This document shows positions 42,540 to 51,303 of a stretch of 64,000 nucleotides of DNA, piece by piece. Position numbers and translations under genes: made by a program. Numbering within the stretch: the stretch's first letter is position 1; each line of letters starts with the position of its first letter. The notes beneath the pieces were generated by a model, which saw only the letters and a list, made by a program, of their open reading frames with translations, did no database searches and had not been told where the DNA came from. The DNA comes from Pseudacidovorax sp. NFM-22 (lineage in GTDB: Bacteria; Pseudomonadota; Gammaproteobacteria; Burkholderiales; Burkholderiaceae_C): contig NZ_JACBFY010000002.1 in the NCBI RefSeq assembly GCF_021401245.1, positions 992,001-1,056,000 of the forward strand. Direction: 5' to 3'.

Positions 42540-43784
42540 ATGACCGATTCCTCTCGAACAGCCGCGCTCGACGGCATCAAGGTCCTCGACCTGTCCCGCG
42601 TGCTCGCGGGCCCCTGGTGCACCCAGATCCTCGCGGACCTGGGGGCGGACGTGGTCAAGATCGAGCGGCCCGGCGTGGGCGACGACACCCGCAGCTGGGG
42701 CCCGCCCTTCCTCAAGGACGCCGAGGGCCAGGACACCACGCAGTCCACCTACTTCGCCGCCTGCAACCGCAACAAGCGCAGCATGACGGTGGACATGGCC
42801 TCGGCCGAGGGCCAGCAGATCCTGCGCCGCATGGCGGCCGAGGCCGACGTGGTGGTCGAGAACTTCAAGACCGGCGGCCTGGCCCAGTACGGGCTGGACT
42901 ACGCCAGCCTGCGCGCCCTCAACCCACGGCTGGTGTACTGCAGCGTCACCGGCTTCGGCCACGACGGCCCCTATGCCGAGCGCGCCGGCTACGACCTGAT
43001 GATCCAGGCCATGAGCGGCATGATGAGCATCACCGGCCGGCCCGATGCCGAGCCCGGCGGTGGCCCGCTGCGGGTGGGCGTGGCGCTGATCGACCTGTTC
43101 ACCGGCTGCTATGCCTCCACCGCCATCCTGGCCGCGCTGCGCGCGCGCGAGGCCAGCGGCGAGGGCCAGCACATCGACATGGCGCTGCTGGACGTGTCCA
43201 TGGCCATCCTGGCCAACCAGGCCACCGCCTTCCTCAACACCGGCAAGCCGCCGCAGCGCCAGGGCAACACGCACCCCAGCCTCGCGCCGTACCAGGACAT
43301 CGCCACGCGGGATGGATCGATGCTGCTGGCCATCGGCAACAACGGCCAGTTCGCCCGCTTCTGCGAGGCGGCCGGCCATGCCGAATGGGCGGCCGACGAA
43401 CGCTTTGCCAGCAACACGCTGCGCGTGAAGCACCGCGCCGAGCTGATCGCGCTGATGGAAGCCGTGACCCGCACCCGCACCACCGCCGAGTGGGTGACGC
43501 TGCTCGAAGACAAGGCCGTGCCCTGCGGCCCCATCAACGACATCGGCCAGGCATTCGGCGACGCGCAGGTCCAGGCGCGCGGCTTGGCCGTCACACTGCC
43601 GCGCGATGCGGGCGACGGCATCGAAGCCATCACCGGCGTGGCCAGCCCGCTGCGCCTGACCGCCACACCGCCCGTGCTGCGCCGTGCGCCGCCGGCGCTG
43701 GGGCAGCACACGGACGAAGTGCTGGCGGAGCTGGGTTTCTCTGCGGACGAGATTGCTCGGCTGAAGGCCGAATCCGTCGTTTAG
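42540..43784 (+). CDS. CaiB/BaiF family CoA-transferase (probable glutarate CoA-transferase)
   Basis: 414 residues of the class III CoA-transferase family: GIKVLDLSRVLAGPWCTQILADLGADVVKIE at the N-terminus, NRNKRSMTVDM, the catalytic Asp in GYDLMIQAMSG, and NDIGQAFGDAQVQARG. Its place directly after gcdH suggests the succinyl-CoA:glutarate transferase (GcdG), which would activate glutarate for GcdH; the family alone does not prove the substrate. About 160 bases with a REP-like repeat separate it from gcdH. Confidence 0.85.
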   Translation: MTDSSRTAALDGIKVLDLSRVLAGPWCTQILADLGADVVKIERPGVGDDTRSWGPPFLKDAEGQDTTQSTYFAACNRNKRSMTVDMASAEGQQILRRMAAEADVVVENFKTGGLAQYGLDYASLRALNPRLVYCSVTGFGHDGPYAERAGYDLMIQAMSGMMSITGRPDAEPGGGPLRVGVALIDLFTGCYASTAILAALRAREASGEGQHIDMALLDVSMAILANQATAFLNTGKPPQRQGNTHPSLAPYQDIATRDGSMLLAIGNNGQFARFCEAAGHAEWAADERFASNTLRVKHRAELIALMEAVTRTRTTAEWVTLLEDKAVPCGPINDIGQAFGDAQVQARGLAVTLPRDAGDGIEAITGVASPLRLTATPPVLRRAPPALGQHTDEVLAELGFSADEIARLKAESVV

Positions 43785-43840
43785 TCCTGATGCCTCAGCG
43801 CGGGCGGGCATGGCAACAAGGCCGTCCCTAGAATTGCGCG

Positions 43841-44611
43841 ATGGACATGCAATCGGTCAGCCTGAGCCTCCACGATGAGTCGGAAGGCTACGAGATCTCG
43901 CCCGCGCGGGTGCCGATGGCCGTCCTGCGCAACTTCACCAAGGACGTCGACGACTTCCTGAAGGGCGAGTCGGGTGAGATCGACACTGCTTCACTGGCGG
44001 TCTCCGTTGTCCACGGTTCGATTGGCATCCGCACGGAGCCTATTGCGCATGCCGGGCTGTTCGCAGATCTGCGCAGGCTCAGCACGTCAGCGCTGCTGGA
44101 TGGCATCGATGTGCGCCGCCGCAAGGTCGTCGAGCGCTGGCAGAAGATGGCGCGCTCGCACCGCAAAGTGTGGATCACCATTTCTACCCCGGCCCTCGCA
44201 CAGCCTTTGGTGGTGTCGGCGGCCACCGATTTCCGGGCCGATGATGCCGATCAGTGGGTGCGCGTGGAGCGCTATCTGCAAGGCGAGGTTGTGGAGATGG
44301 GAGGAACACGGACCGTCAATGCCCATATCCGCCTGCCCGATGGCCGCACGCTGATCGCGGAATCCAGCCGCGAGGTCTTCCGCAGCGATAAGGTCAACCG
44401 TCTCTACAAGGTGGCCATGGCGCGCATCGCGGCGGAGTACAACGTCGTCACCCGCGAATACCGTGACGTGCGCTTGCTGGCCTTCGAAGAGCATCACAAC
44501 GCCCTGGACGAAGCGTCGCTTGCACGCTTGACCGAACGGGGGGCGAAAGCCTGGAAGGACGTCCCCTCGGCATCGAGCTGGGTCGACGGCATGAGGGGGA
44601 ACAAGGCTTGA
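43841..44611 (+). CDS. Unrecognised protein coupled to a PIN-domain gene
   Basis: 256 residues, no signal peptide or membrane segment, no domain I recognise. The N-terminal part (SLSLHDESEGYEISPARVPMAVLRNFTKDVDDFLKGE) and a central beta-rich stretch with VSAATDFRADDADQWVRVERYLQGEVVEMGG look globular and soluble. Base composition is visibly lower in GC and codon use more relaxed than in its neighbours, which suggests acquisition. Its stop overlaps the TTG start of the PIN gene (TTGA), so it could be the antitoxin-like or targeting partner. Confidence 0.7.
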   Translation: MDMQSVSLSLHDESEGYEISPARVPMAVLRNFTKDVDDFLKGESGEIDTASLAVSVVHGSIGIRTEPIAHAGLFADLRRLSTSALLDGIDVRRRKVVERWQKMARSHRKVWITISTPALAQPLVVSAATDFRADDADQWVRVERYLQGEVVEMGGTRTVNAHIRLPDGRTLIAESSREVFRSDKVNRLYKVAMARIAAEYNVVTREYRDVRLLAFEEHHNALDEASLARLTERGAKAWKDVPSASSWVDGMRGNKA

Positions 44612-45087
44612 TCTCCATTCTTCTGGATACGAGCTTCCTCATTACGTTGGCCGACCCCGCCAGGGCGCATCATCAGACGGCCCTGCTCTACTTTCGCGAA
44701 GCGCTCCAGAGGGCGTGTCCGTTGTACCTGTCGTCGATCGTGGCGTCGGAGTTCCAGGTCAAGCAGGCCGTGACGGATCTGCCGCTGCGCAATCTGCAGG
44801 TGTTGCCGTTCAACATCGACCATGCGATGACCGCCGGCCAGCTTATGCGGTCGCTGCAGCGGGATCGCGAAGATGATCGTGCGGCAGTGAAGGACGACAT
44901 CAAGCTGATCGGCCAGATGGTCTGCGAGTCGATCACGCATCTGCTGACGGAGGACCGCAACCTCGCTGCCAAGCATCTGGCACGTCTGCACGAGCAGGGA
45001 TTGACGACGGCCAAGGCTGTTCTGTTGGCAGACGGCTTCGAGACCGATTGGTTCGATGGCGGGCAGCGTCGGCTGCTCGGGGATTGA
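44608..45087 (+). CDS. PIN-domain protein with TTG start
   Basis: 159 residues. PIN landmarks: LLDTSFLITLADP (acidic residue Asp7 of the MISILLD start), a conserved Glu in ASEFQVK, DDIKLIGQM, and LLTEDRNLA. PIN proteins are Mg-dependent RNases. The start is TTG, overlapping the preceding stop by three bases; no other start is upstream in frame without overlap. Together with 43841 it forms a two-gene module of possible toxin-antitoxin or defence type, unlike standard VapBC because the partner is large. Confidence 0.75.
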   Translation: MISILLDTSFLITLADPARAHHQTALLYFREALQRACPLYLSSIVASEFQVKQAVTDLPLRNLQVLPFNIDHAMTAGQLMRSLQRDREDDRAAVKDDIKLIGQMVCESITHLLTEDRNLAAKHLARLHEQGLTTAKAVLLADGFETDWFDGGQRRLLGD

Positions 45088-45109
45088 GGCCAAGTAGGCC
45101 GCGGCGGCT

Positions 45110-46006
45110 TCAGCCCGCCGACCTGGGCGCCTCGCGCCGCACCAGGTACAGACCGCTGGCGATGATGATGGCGCCGCCGGCCAGCGTCCAGGCATCGGGC
45201 GTGGCGCGCCAGATCAGCCAGTCCAGCAGCAGGCCCCAGGCCAGCGCGCTGTATTCGAAGGGGGCGACGGCGGCGGCCTGGCCGTGGCGGAAGGCTTCCG
45301 AGATGGCCAGCTGGGCCAGGAAGCCCGCCACCGACAGTGCCGCGATGGCCGGAAGATGCTCGGCGGCGACGGGCGTCCACACGGGCAGCGCCAGCGCGCC
45401 GCCGCCCACCGCCAGGCTCACCGTGGTCCAGAACACCAGGGCGCTGCTGGGCTCGGTGCGGCTGGCCAGCCGGCCGAGCACGTTGCTCAGCGCATAGCAG
45501 ACGGCCGCGCCCAGCACCGCCAGCGCGCCGGTCGTGAGGAAGGCCTCGCCGTCCGGCCGCAACGCCACCACCACGCCGCCGAAACCCACCACGATGGCCA
45601 CCCAGTGGCGTGGCTGCATTCGCTCGCCCAGCAAGGGCACCGCGAGCAGGCAGATGAGCAGCGGCGCGACGAAGCTCAATGTGTAGGCCTCGCCCAGCCC
45701 CAACGTGCGAAGGCCGGAGGTGAACAGCACCAGCATCAGCACGCTGAGCACGCCGCGCATCAGGTGCAGCTGCCAGCGCATGCCGCGGTGGAACACCTGC
45801 CCGGCCTCGCGCCGCCACAGGATGTACAGCGCGATCATCGGCAGCGAGCTCCAGCCCCGCAGCGCCACCACCTGTGCCGGCGCAAAGTGGCCGCCCAGCA
45901 CCTTGAGCATGGCGTCCACCACGCCGAAGGCCGCACAGGCGGCCAGCATGGCGACGATGCCGCGCAGGCTGCCCGACAGGCGCGCGCCGCCGACGGCCCC
46001 GCTCAC
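45110..46006 (-). CDS. EamA/DMT family transporter
   Basis: 298 residues from a GTG at 46006 (a GTG at 46024 is also possible; the far upstream ATG overlaps the CopD-like gene). Ten hydrophobic helices in two EamA repeats, with GIVAMLAACAAFGVVDAMLK and VVALRGWSSLPMIALYIL in the first and YALSNVLGRLAS and AISEAFRHGQAAAVAPFEYSALAWG in the second. DMT exporters move amino acids or metabolites; substrate unknown. Confidence 0.85.
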   Translation of the reverse strand: MSGAVGGARLSGSLRGIVAMLAACAAFGVVDAMLKVLGGHFAPAQVVALRGWSSLPMIALYILWRREAGQVFHRGMRWQLHLMRGVLSVLMLVLFTSGLRTLGLGEAYTLSFVAPLLICLLAVPLLGERMQPRHWVAIVVGFGGVVVALRPDGEAFLTTGALAVLGAAVCYALSNVLGRLASRTEPSSALVFWTTVSLAVGGGALALPVWTPVAAEHLPAIAALSVAGFLAQLAISEAFRHGQAAAVAPFEYSALAWGLLLDWLIWRATPDAWTLAGGAIIIASGLYLVRREAPRSAG

Positions 46007-46052
46007 CGGCCGAGCCCGCCGCACTCGGCGCGGTGCGTGTGCGGATGCGCCC

Positions 46053-46523
46053 TCATCCGGCGCGGCCCAGCAGCGCGACGACGAAGACCAGCACGCCCAG
46101 CACCAGGTTGAAGGCCACGCGCAGGCGGATGCGGTTGAGCGCCGCACCGGCCTCGGGCCACTGGTGGGCGGCCACTGCGCGGCGCAACGCCGGGAAGGCG
46201 CTGGCGCGGATGGTGAGGTAGATGAGCGTCATCACCGCCGCCAGCCCGGCCATCGCATGCACCCGCCAGTGCGCGTTGGCGAAGCCGCCCATCTGCCCCA
46301 GCATGGCGAAGCCGCTGAGCCACAGCGTGGCGATGGCGATGTCCACGCCGATCAGGAAGCGCCGCAACACGGCCGCCATCAGCGGCAGCCGTTGCGGGGG
46401 CGCCAGCAGCGCGGCCGCCGCGGGCCGTACGGCGAGGTGCAGCGTGGCCATGCCGCCCACCCAGAAGGTGCCGGCGAGGACATGCAGGAGGACAAGCAGG
46501 GCATAGAGGAAGGCGGGGCTCAT
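46053..46523 (-). CDS. CopD-like four-helix membrane protein
   Basis: 156 residues with four membrane helices; the start MSPAFLYALLVLLHVLAGTFWVGGMATLHLAVRP has the LHVLAG.FWVGGM pattern of the CopD domain family, and HAMAGLAAVMTLIYL is the matching helix. Such proteins are linked to copper or heme handling in some bacteria, but there is no copper gene beside it. It precedes the EamA gene by about 46 bases on the same strand. Confidence 0.8.
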   Translation of the reverse strand: MSPAFLYALLVLLHVLAGTFWVGGMATLHLAVRPAAAALLAPPQRLPLMAAVLRRFLIGVDIAIATLWLSGFAMLGQMGGFANAHWRVHAMAGLAAVMTLIYLTIRASAFPALRRAVAAHQWPEAGAALNRIRLRVAFNLVLGVLVFVVALLGRAG

Positions 46524-46577
46524 GGTCGGGTCCTGTGGGGGAATGGGTGTGGGCCCTCATGGGCACGTGGCGGCCGA

Positions 46578-48236
46578 TCATCCCATTGCCGCGCGTCGGG
46601 CGCTGCGCCGCGGCGGCGGCTCCAACGCCAGCAGTTCGGCGGGCAGGGCGTCGTTCCACACGTCGCGGAAGTAGGCACGGTCGCTGGGCACGAGTTGCGG
46701 CAGCACGGTGCGCAGCCGCGTCAGGGCCGTGGCCGCGGTGCGCAGGTCACGATCGTGGGCGGCGAACCAGGCCTGCTCGAACAGCAGGCCGGCCAGCTGC
46801 AGGCCGGGGTAACGGCGCTGGCCCGCATCGTGGTCGGCCAGATGCTGCGCGGCTACGCCCGCCCAGCCACCGCGTGTGGCGGGGCCGTCCAGGCCGGGGA
46901 TGAGGCGGTCGGCGCTCTCCTCGGCCAGGGCCCGCGGCGTGAGCGGCCGCAGAGCGGCGAACTCGGCCAGCGGCAGCCCGGGGCGCGGCTGGCAGTCGCC
47001 GCGGGCGATGCGCATCAGGTAGATGGCATTCCATGCCGAACGGCCCTGCCCGTCGGCCAGGCTGCACAGCCATTCGCTGAAGGCGATCCATTGCACCGCA
47101 TGCCGGCGTGCATCCACGCCGCGGGCCTGCCCCGCCGCCTGCACGCCCAGGCCCACGCGGTCGAACAGCCACACGGCCATGCCCATGTTGGCGGCCACGT
47201 GCTGGGCCGCGTCGAAGGCATGCGATTCGAAGGCCGCGGCCAGGGCGCGGCCGAAATGCGCCATGGCCTCGTCGGCCTGCTGCGTCGCGGCGGCGGCGTC
47301 CGTGGCGGCCATGCCCAGCGCGCGCGAGCGGCAGGCCAGCGCCCACAGGTTGCTCCATTCGAAGCGTACCTGCGGATGGTGGCGCAGCAGCGGCGCCTGC
47401 TGCGCATCGCGCGTCATGGCCGCCAGCTGGGCCTGCGCCTGCGGCAGGTCGCGCGCGGTGTAGCTGCACCAGGCGCCGACGATGGCGGCCATCGCGCCCA
47501 GGTAGTCGTGGCTCGCGACCTGGCGGGCCAGGCGCTGGCGCTGCAGTGCGGCCAGGCGCTTGCGGGCCTGGGCGTCGTCGCCCAGGCGGCGCCAGAGCAG
47601 CGCCTCGTTGAGCGTGACCAGCGCGCGCTGGTAATCGTCCTGCGCCAGGTCGGCGGCCTGCCGCATGGCGGCCAGCGCGCTGGCGGGCGCCTTGGCATCG
47701 CGTCGGCCCTGGATCGGGACGGCCCAGCGGCCCTGCCGCATGGCCTGCTGCGCGGCGGCGAGCTGGTGCCAGAAGCGGGCGTCCTGCAGTTGCACCGCGC
47801 TGGCCTGTGCTTCTGCAGCGGCGCTGGTACGCGCCCGCCGCGGCGATGCGGAAAGACCCAGGAAGGCCGCCACATCAGCGGGCCTGGCTGGCTGCCCGTC
47901 GACCCGCAGCCGCAGACGCCGGGCCTCCGCAGCGGGCAGCCAGAAGGGCCCCTGGCTGCGGCCTTCGGCGTTGAGGAAGCGCGGGTCGCGCGCCGCGTCG
48001 GTGCCCCAACCCACGCGCAGGCCCCAGGCCTTGAAATCGCGGAAGGCGCGGCTCACCACCATCCGCAGGGTGCGCGCGGAAGACACCTGCCCGCGCAGGG
48101 CATCGAGCGCCACCACCTCGCCCTGGCGCTGTGCGTGGTGCAGCCGCACCAGCAGCCACAGCGACTGATAGGCCGCGGGCCGGCCATCGACCGACTGGGG
48201 CGAGCTGAGTTCGATGTCGATGGACGGCAGGGGCAT
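46578..48236 (-). CDS. Large hypothetical protein with possible N-terminal winged helix
   Basis: 552 residues, soluble. No recognised family. The N-terminal region (about 1-75, with YQSLWLLVRLHHAQRQGEVV and SARTLRMVVSRAFRDFKAWGL) could be a winged-helix DNA-binding domain; the rest is Ala-rich helices that suggest repeat-type (TPR-like) packing. The start at 48236 is preferred because a clear globular protein begins there; the frame is open further upstream without good codon bias. Confidence 0.6.
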   Translation of the reverse strand: MPLPSIDIELSSPQSVDGRPAAYQSLWLLVRLHHAQRQGEVVALDALRGQVSSARTLRMVVSRAFRDFKAWGLRVGWGTDAARDPRFLNAEGRSQGPFWLPAAEARRLRLRVDGQPARPADVAAFLGLSASPRRARTSAAAEAQASAVQLQDARFWHQLAAAQQAMRQGRWAVPIQGRRDAKAPASALAAMRQAADLAQDDYQRALVTLNEALLWRRLGDDAQARKRLAALQRQRLARQVASHDYLGAMAAIVGAWCSYTARDLPQAQAQLAAMTRDAQQAPLLRHHPQVRFEWSNLWALACRSRALGMAATDAAAATQQADEAMAHFGRALAAAFESHAFDAAQHVAANMGMAVWLFDRVGLGVQAAGQARGVDARRHAVQWIAFSEWLCSLADGQGRSAWNAIYLMRIARGDCQPRPGLPLAEFAALRPLTPRALAEESADRLIPGLDGPATRGGWAGVAAQHLADHDAGQRRYPGLQLAGLLFEQAWFAAHDRDLRTAATALTRLRTVLPQLVPSDRAYFRDVWNDALPAELLALEPPPRRSARRAAMG

Positions 48237-48412
48237 GCGGAAGACGGCGATGTGACAGGTGTGACAGCAGTGCAGGCGGGAGGCCTTCCCGTACTTGGTG
48301 GCGGCAGCGGGCCTTCCTACGATGCGGGCTCGTCGCGACGCCCTTGCCCTTGCCCGCCTGCTCCGCATTGTGGGCGGCATTCCCCCTTGCATCACTTGTC
48401 CACAGGATTCCC

Positions 48413-49342
48413 ATGACGCTTCGCCACCCGGCTGCTTCTCTCCCACTTGCTCAACGCCGCCGCCTGCTGTCCGCCCTCGCCGCCGCGTCGCTGGTGCTGG
48501 CCACCACCGGCTGTGCCACGGCCGCCGCGCGCGCCGACCGGGAGGCGCAGGCCGCCTTGCAGGCGCTGGACGACCGCTTCGATGGCCGGCTCGGCGTGTT
48601 TGCGCTCGACACCGGCTCGGGCGCCACGCTGGGCCATCGCAGCGGCGAACGCTTTCCCATGTGCAGCAGCTTCAAGGCGGTGCTGGCGGCGTCGATGCTG
48701 GCGCGCAGCAGCCGGCAGCCCGGCTGGCTGGCCCACCGCGTGCGCTATGCCAAGGCCGATCTGGTCAGCTATTCGCCCGTCACCGAGCGCCATGTGGGCG
48801 AGGGCATGACGGTGGCCGAACTCTGCGCCGCCACCGTGCAGTACAGCGACAACGGCGCCGCCAACCTGCTGATGGCGCAGAGCGGCGGGCCGCAGGCGCT
48901 CACGGCCTTCGCGCGCAGCCAGGGTGACAGCGTCTTCCGACTCGACCGCATCGAGCCCGCACTCAACAGCGCCATTCCGGGCGATGAGCGCGACACCACC
49001 ACGCCCGAGGCCATGGCCCGGCTGCTGCAGCGGCTGGTGCTCGGCGATGGCCTGCCGCCGCAAGAGCGGCAGCAGCTGGCCGACTGGCTGCGTGGCAACA
49101 CCACGGGTGCGCGGCGCATTCGCGCGGGCGTGCCCGCGGCCTGGACCGTGGGCGACAAGACGGGCACCGGCGCCCATGGCTCGGCCAGCGACATCGGCAT
49201 CGTGTGGCGCCCCGGGGTGGCGCCGCTGGCGCTGGCCATCTACACGACGCGGCCGGCGGCCGATGCGCCGGCCGACGAGGCGGTGATCGCCGAGGCGGCG
49301 CGCATCGTGGCCGCCTGGGCCGGCGCTGGGCCGCGGGTCTGA
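48413..49342 (+). CDS. bla: Class A beta-lactamase (PenP-like)
   Basis: 309 residues. Export signal with Arg-rich start (QRRRLLSALAAASLVLATTGC) that fits a Tat-type lipoprotein signal. Catalytic SxxK is SSFK (Ser85, Lys88), preceded by Cys84; SDN in QYSDNGAAN; omega-loop EPALN with the general base Glu; KTG in GDKTGTGAHGS. Hydrolyses penicillins and possibly cephalosporins. Cys at Ambler 69 occurs in carbapenemases, but the partner Cys at 238 is absent (Gly here), so no such disulfide is expected. No ampR-like gene adjoins it. Confidence 0.92.
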   Translation: MTLRHPAASLPLAQRRRLLSALAAASLVLATTGCATAAARADREAQAALQALDDRFDGRLGVFALDTGSGATLGHRSGERFPMCSSFKAVLAASMLARSSRQPGWLAHRVRYAKADLVSYSPVTERHVGEGMTVAELCAATVQYSDNGAANLLMAQSGGPQALTAFARSQGDSVFRLDRIEPALNSAIPGDERDTTTPEAMARLLQRLVLGDGLPPQERQQLADWLRGNTTGARRIRAGVPAAWTVGDKTGTGAHGSASDIGIVWRPGVAPLALAIYTTRPAADAPADEAVIAEAARIVAAWAGAGPRV

Positions 49343-49491
49343 GCCTGGCTTCCCGGGGGCGCAGCGCGGGCGGTCGTTGCGAAACGCCGCCCGGCCTGTC
49401 GCGGGTGCAACAGCGCAGGAGAGGCGACGCCCCCAACATCCGCGACTGCCCGTCCACGCCTGGCGTGGCGCCGTCTTGACCGGAGACCCGT

Positions 49492-49917
49492 ATGTCCATG
49501 TCCCTGCCGCCCGAACGCGCCGTCATCGACCCGACGCGCGACAGCTTCAAGCAGTTGTTCGAACGCGTGCCCGCCGGTGCGCCGGTGCTCATGCTCAACC
49601 TGCTGGCCTTTCGCGCGCAGGCCGCCGATGAACCGGGCGCCCCGGTGCGTTCGGGCCGCGCTGCCTATGCGACCTACAGCGAGGCCGTGGCGCCGCTGCT
49701 GGCGCGTGTCGGTGGCCAGGTGCGCTGGGTGGCCGATGCGCGGCATGCGCTGGTGGCACCGCCCGGCGAGGAATGGGACGAGGTGCTGCTGGTGGAGTAC
49801 CCCACGCGCGATGCCTTCGCCGCCATGATCCAGTCGCCCGAGTACCGGGCCATCGTGCACCACCGCACGGCGGCGCTGCGCGATGCGCGGCTCATCGCCA
49901 CCACGCAGCGACCCTGA
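49492..49917 (+). CDS. DUF1330-like small protein
   Basis: 141 residues. Ferredoxin-like fold pattern with VLMLNLLAFR, RSGRAAYATYSEAVAPLLARVGG, VLLVEYPTRDAFAAMIQSPEYRAIVHHRTAAL, matching DUF1330-type proteins related to dimeric alpha-beta barrel monooxygenases. Function unknown. A second ATG lies six bases on. Confidence 0.75.
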   Translation: MSMSLPPERAVIDPTRDSFKQLFERVPAGAPVLMLNLLAFRAQAADEPGAPVRSGRAAYATYSEAVAPLLARVGGQVRWVADARHALVAPPGEEWDEVLLVEYPTRDAFAAMIQSPEYRAIVHHRTAALRDARLIATTQRP

Positions 49918-49925
49918 GGCGCGAC

Positions 49926-50228
49926 TCAGCCCGCCCGGCGGCCGCGCAGGTGCCCGGCCAGCTCGCAGCGGCCCACGCCCAGGTCGTTGAGTTCGTGCTG
50001 GCCCATGGCCATCAGCAACGCGCCCTCTTCCCGCAGGCGGCGCGCCCGGATGCGGCGCATGCGACGTCCGGCTGCCGCATCGCGCAGGCGCTGAAGCAGC
50101 CCGCCGCGTGCCGGAACCGCCGTGGCCTCGACCATCGCATCGCGCGGCACGGCACCCGGCGCAATGGCGCGGCGGGGAACGGCGGCGCTCGGGCAGGCGG
50201 TGGCGGGTTGCAGCACGAGGGTGTTCAT
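49926..50228 (-). CDS. DUF1127-like small protein
   Basis: 100 residues. The C-terminal 45 residues (RRIRARRLREEGALLMAMGQHELNDLGVGRCEL) show the DUF1127 pattern of Arg-rich helix and 'L.DLG..R'. DUF1127 proteins are small RNA- or phosphate-linked regulators in some bacteria. The N-terminal part is poorly structured. It ends tail to tail with the DUF1330-like gene. Confidence 0.65.
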   Translation of the reverse strand: MNTLVLQPATACPSAAVPRRAIAPGAVPRDAMVEATAVPARGGLLQRLRDAAAGRRMRRIRARRLREEGALLMAMGQHELNDLGVGRCELAGHLRGRRAG

Positions 50229-50341
50229 GATCGGCTCCTGGCGTGTGTTTCTGGCACGAAGTGGTGAAGGAGCCGCGATGATGCGCTGCGGCGCAGCATC
50301 GGAGAAGTTGAGAGTTCTGAGGGCTGCGATCAGAATGCCTG

Positions 50342-51244
50342 ATGCGCCAACTGAACCTCGACCAGGTGCGCACCCTGGTCGCCATCGCCGACCTGGGCAG
50401 CTTCTCGGCCGCCGCCCAGGCCCTGCACCTGGCCCAGCCCACCGTCAGCCTGCATGTGAGCGAGCTGGAGTCGCGGCTGGGTGTGCCGCTGCTGCTGCGC
50501 TCGCCGCGCCATGTGCAGCCCACGCCGGCCGGCGCCGAGCTGGTCGAGCGTGGCCGTCGCCTGTTGCGCGATGCCGACGAAGCCATGGATGCGGCCCGCC
50601 GTCGGCATGCCGGCCTGGAGGGGCGGGTGCGCATCGGCGTCTCCACCACCAGCGTGGTGGTGGACCTGCTGCCGCCGGTCTTCGAGGCGCTGGCCGCGCG
50701 CTATCCGGGCATTGAGCTGTCGCCCGTGTTTGTGGGCTCGGCCGACTCGGCCACCGGGCTGGTCGGTGGATCAGTGGACCTCGCGGTCGTCGCCCTGCCC
50801 CAGCCGGCCCTGCCCGGCGTGCGCTTCACGCCCTGGTTGCGTCACGAGATGCGGGCGCTGGTGCCGGCGGCCTGGCCGGCCTTGCCCAAGCGCGCCACGC
50901 CGGCCTGGCTGGCGCAGCGGCCGCTCATCATGAACGAGCCCGGCACGCGCATGCAGACGCTCACGCTCGAATGGTTCGGCCGCGCCGGCTTGTCGCCGCG
51001 GGCCCGCATCGAGCACAACTACGACGTGGCCATGCGCGGCCTGGTCGAGGCCGGCTACGGCGCCGCGCTGCTGCCGCTGCGGGCCAGCCATGAGGAGGCC
51101 GCCGGCTCGCGCGTTCGGGTACTGCCGCTCAGCCCGCGGCTGGTGCGTCAGCTGGTGATCGGCCACCGCACGCAGGAGCCCGCGGGCGGGCCGGTGCGGC
51201 GGGTGGTGGACATGCTGATGGAGATGGCGGGCCAGGTGGGCTGA
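50342..51244 (+). CDS. LysR family transcriptional regulator
   Basis: 300 residues. N-terminal helix-turn-helix (DLGSFSAAAQALHLAQPTVSLHVSELE, about 18-44) and effector domain from about 95. Divergent from the DUF1127-like gene across 110 bases, so that gene is one candidate target. Ligand unknown. Confidence 0.88.
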   Translation: MRQLNLDQVRTLVAIADLGSFSAAAQALHLAQPTVSLHVSELESRLGVPLLLRSPRHVQPTPAGAELVERGRRLLRDADEAMDAARRRHAGLEGRVRIGVSTTSVVVDLLPPVFEALAARYPGIELSPVFVGSADSATGLVGGSVDLAVVALPQPALPGVRFTPWLRHEMRALVPAAWPALPKRATPAWLAQRPLIMNEPGTRMQTLTLEWFGRAGLSPRARIEHNYDVAMRGLVEAGYGAALLPLRASHEEAAGSRVRVLPLSPRLVRQLVIGHRTQEPAGGPVRRVVDMLMEMAGQVG

Positions 51245-51303
51245 GCGACTGCCGTGCAAAGGCCGCCGCCCATCTTGCTGCGCATCTCAGGCGATCACCG
51301 GCC

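Noticed and set aside
48659-48680. Carbapenemase reading of the beta-lactamase because of Cys before the catalytic Ser
   Set aside because: The disulfide partner at the position after KTGT is Gly; one residue is not enough.
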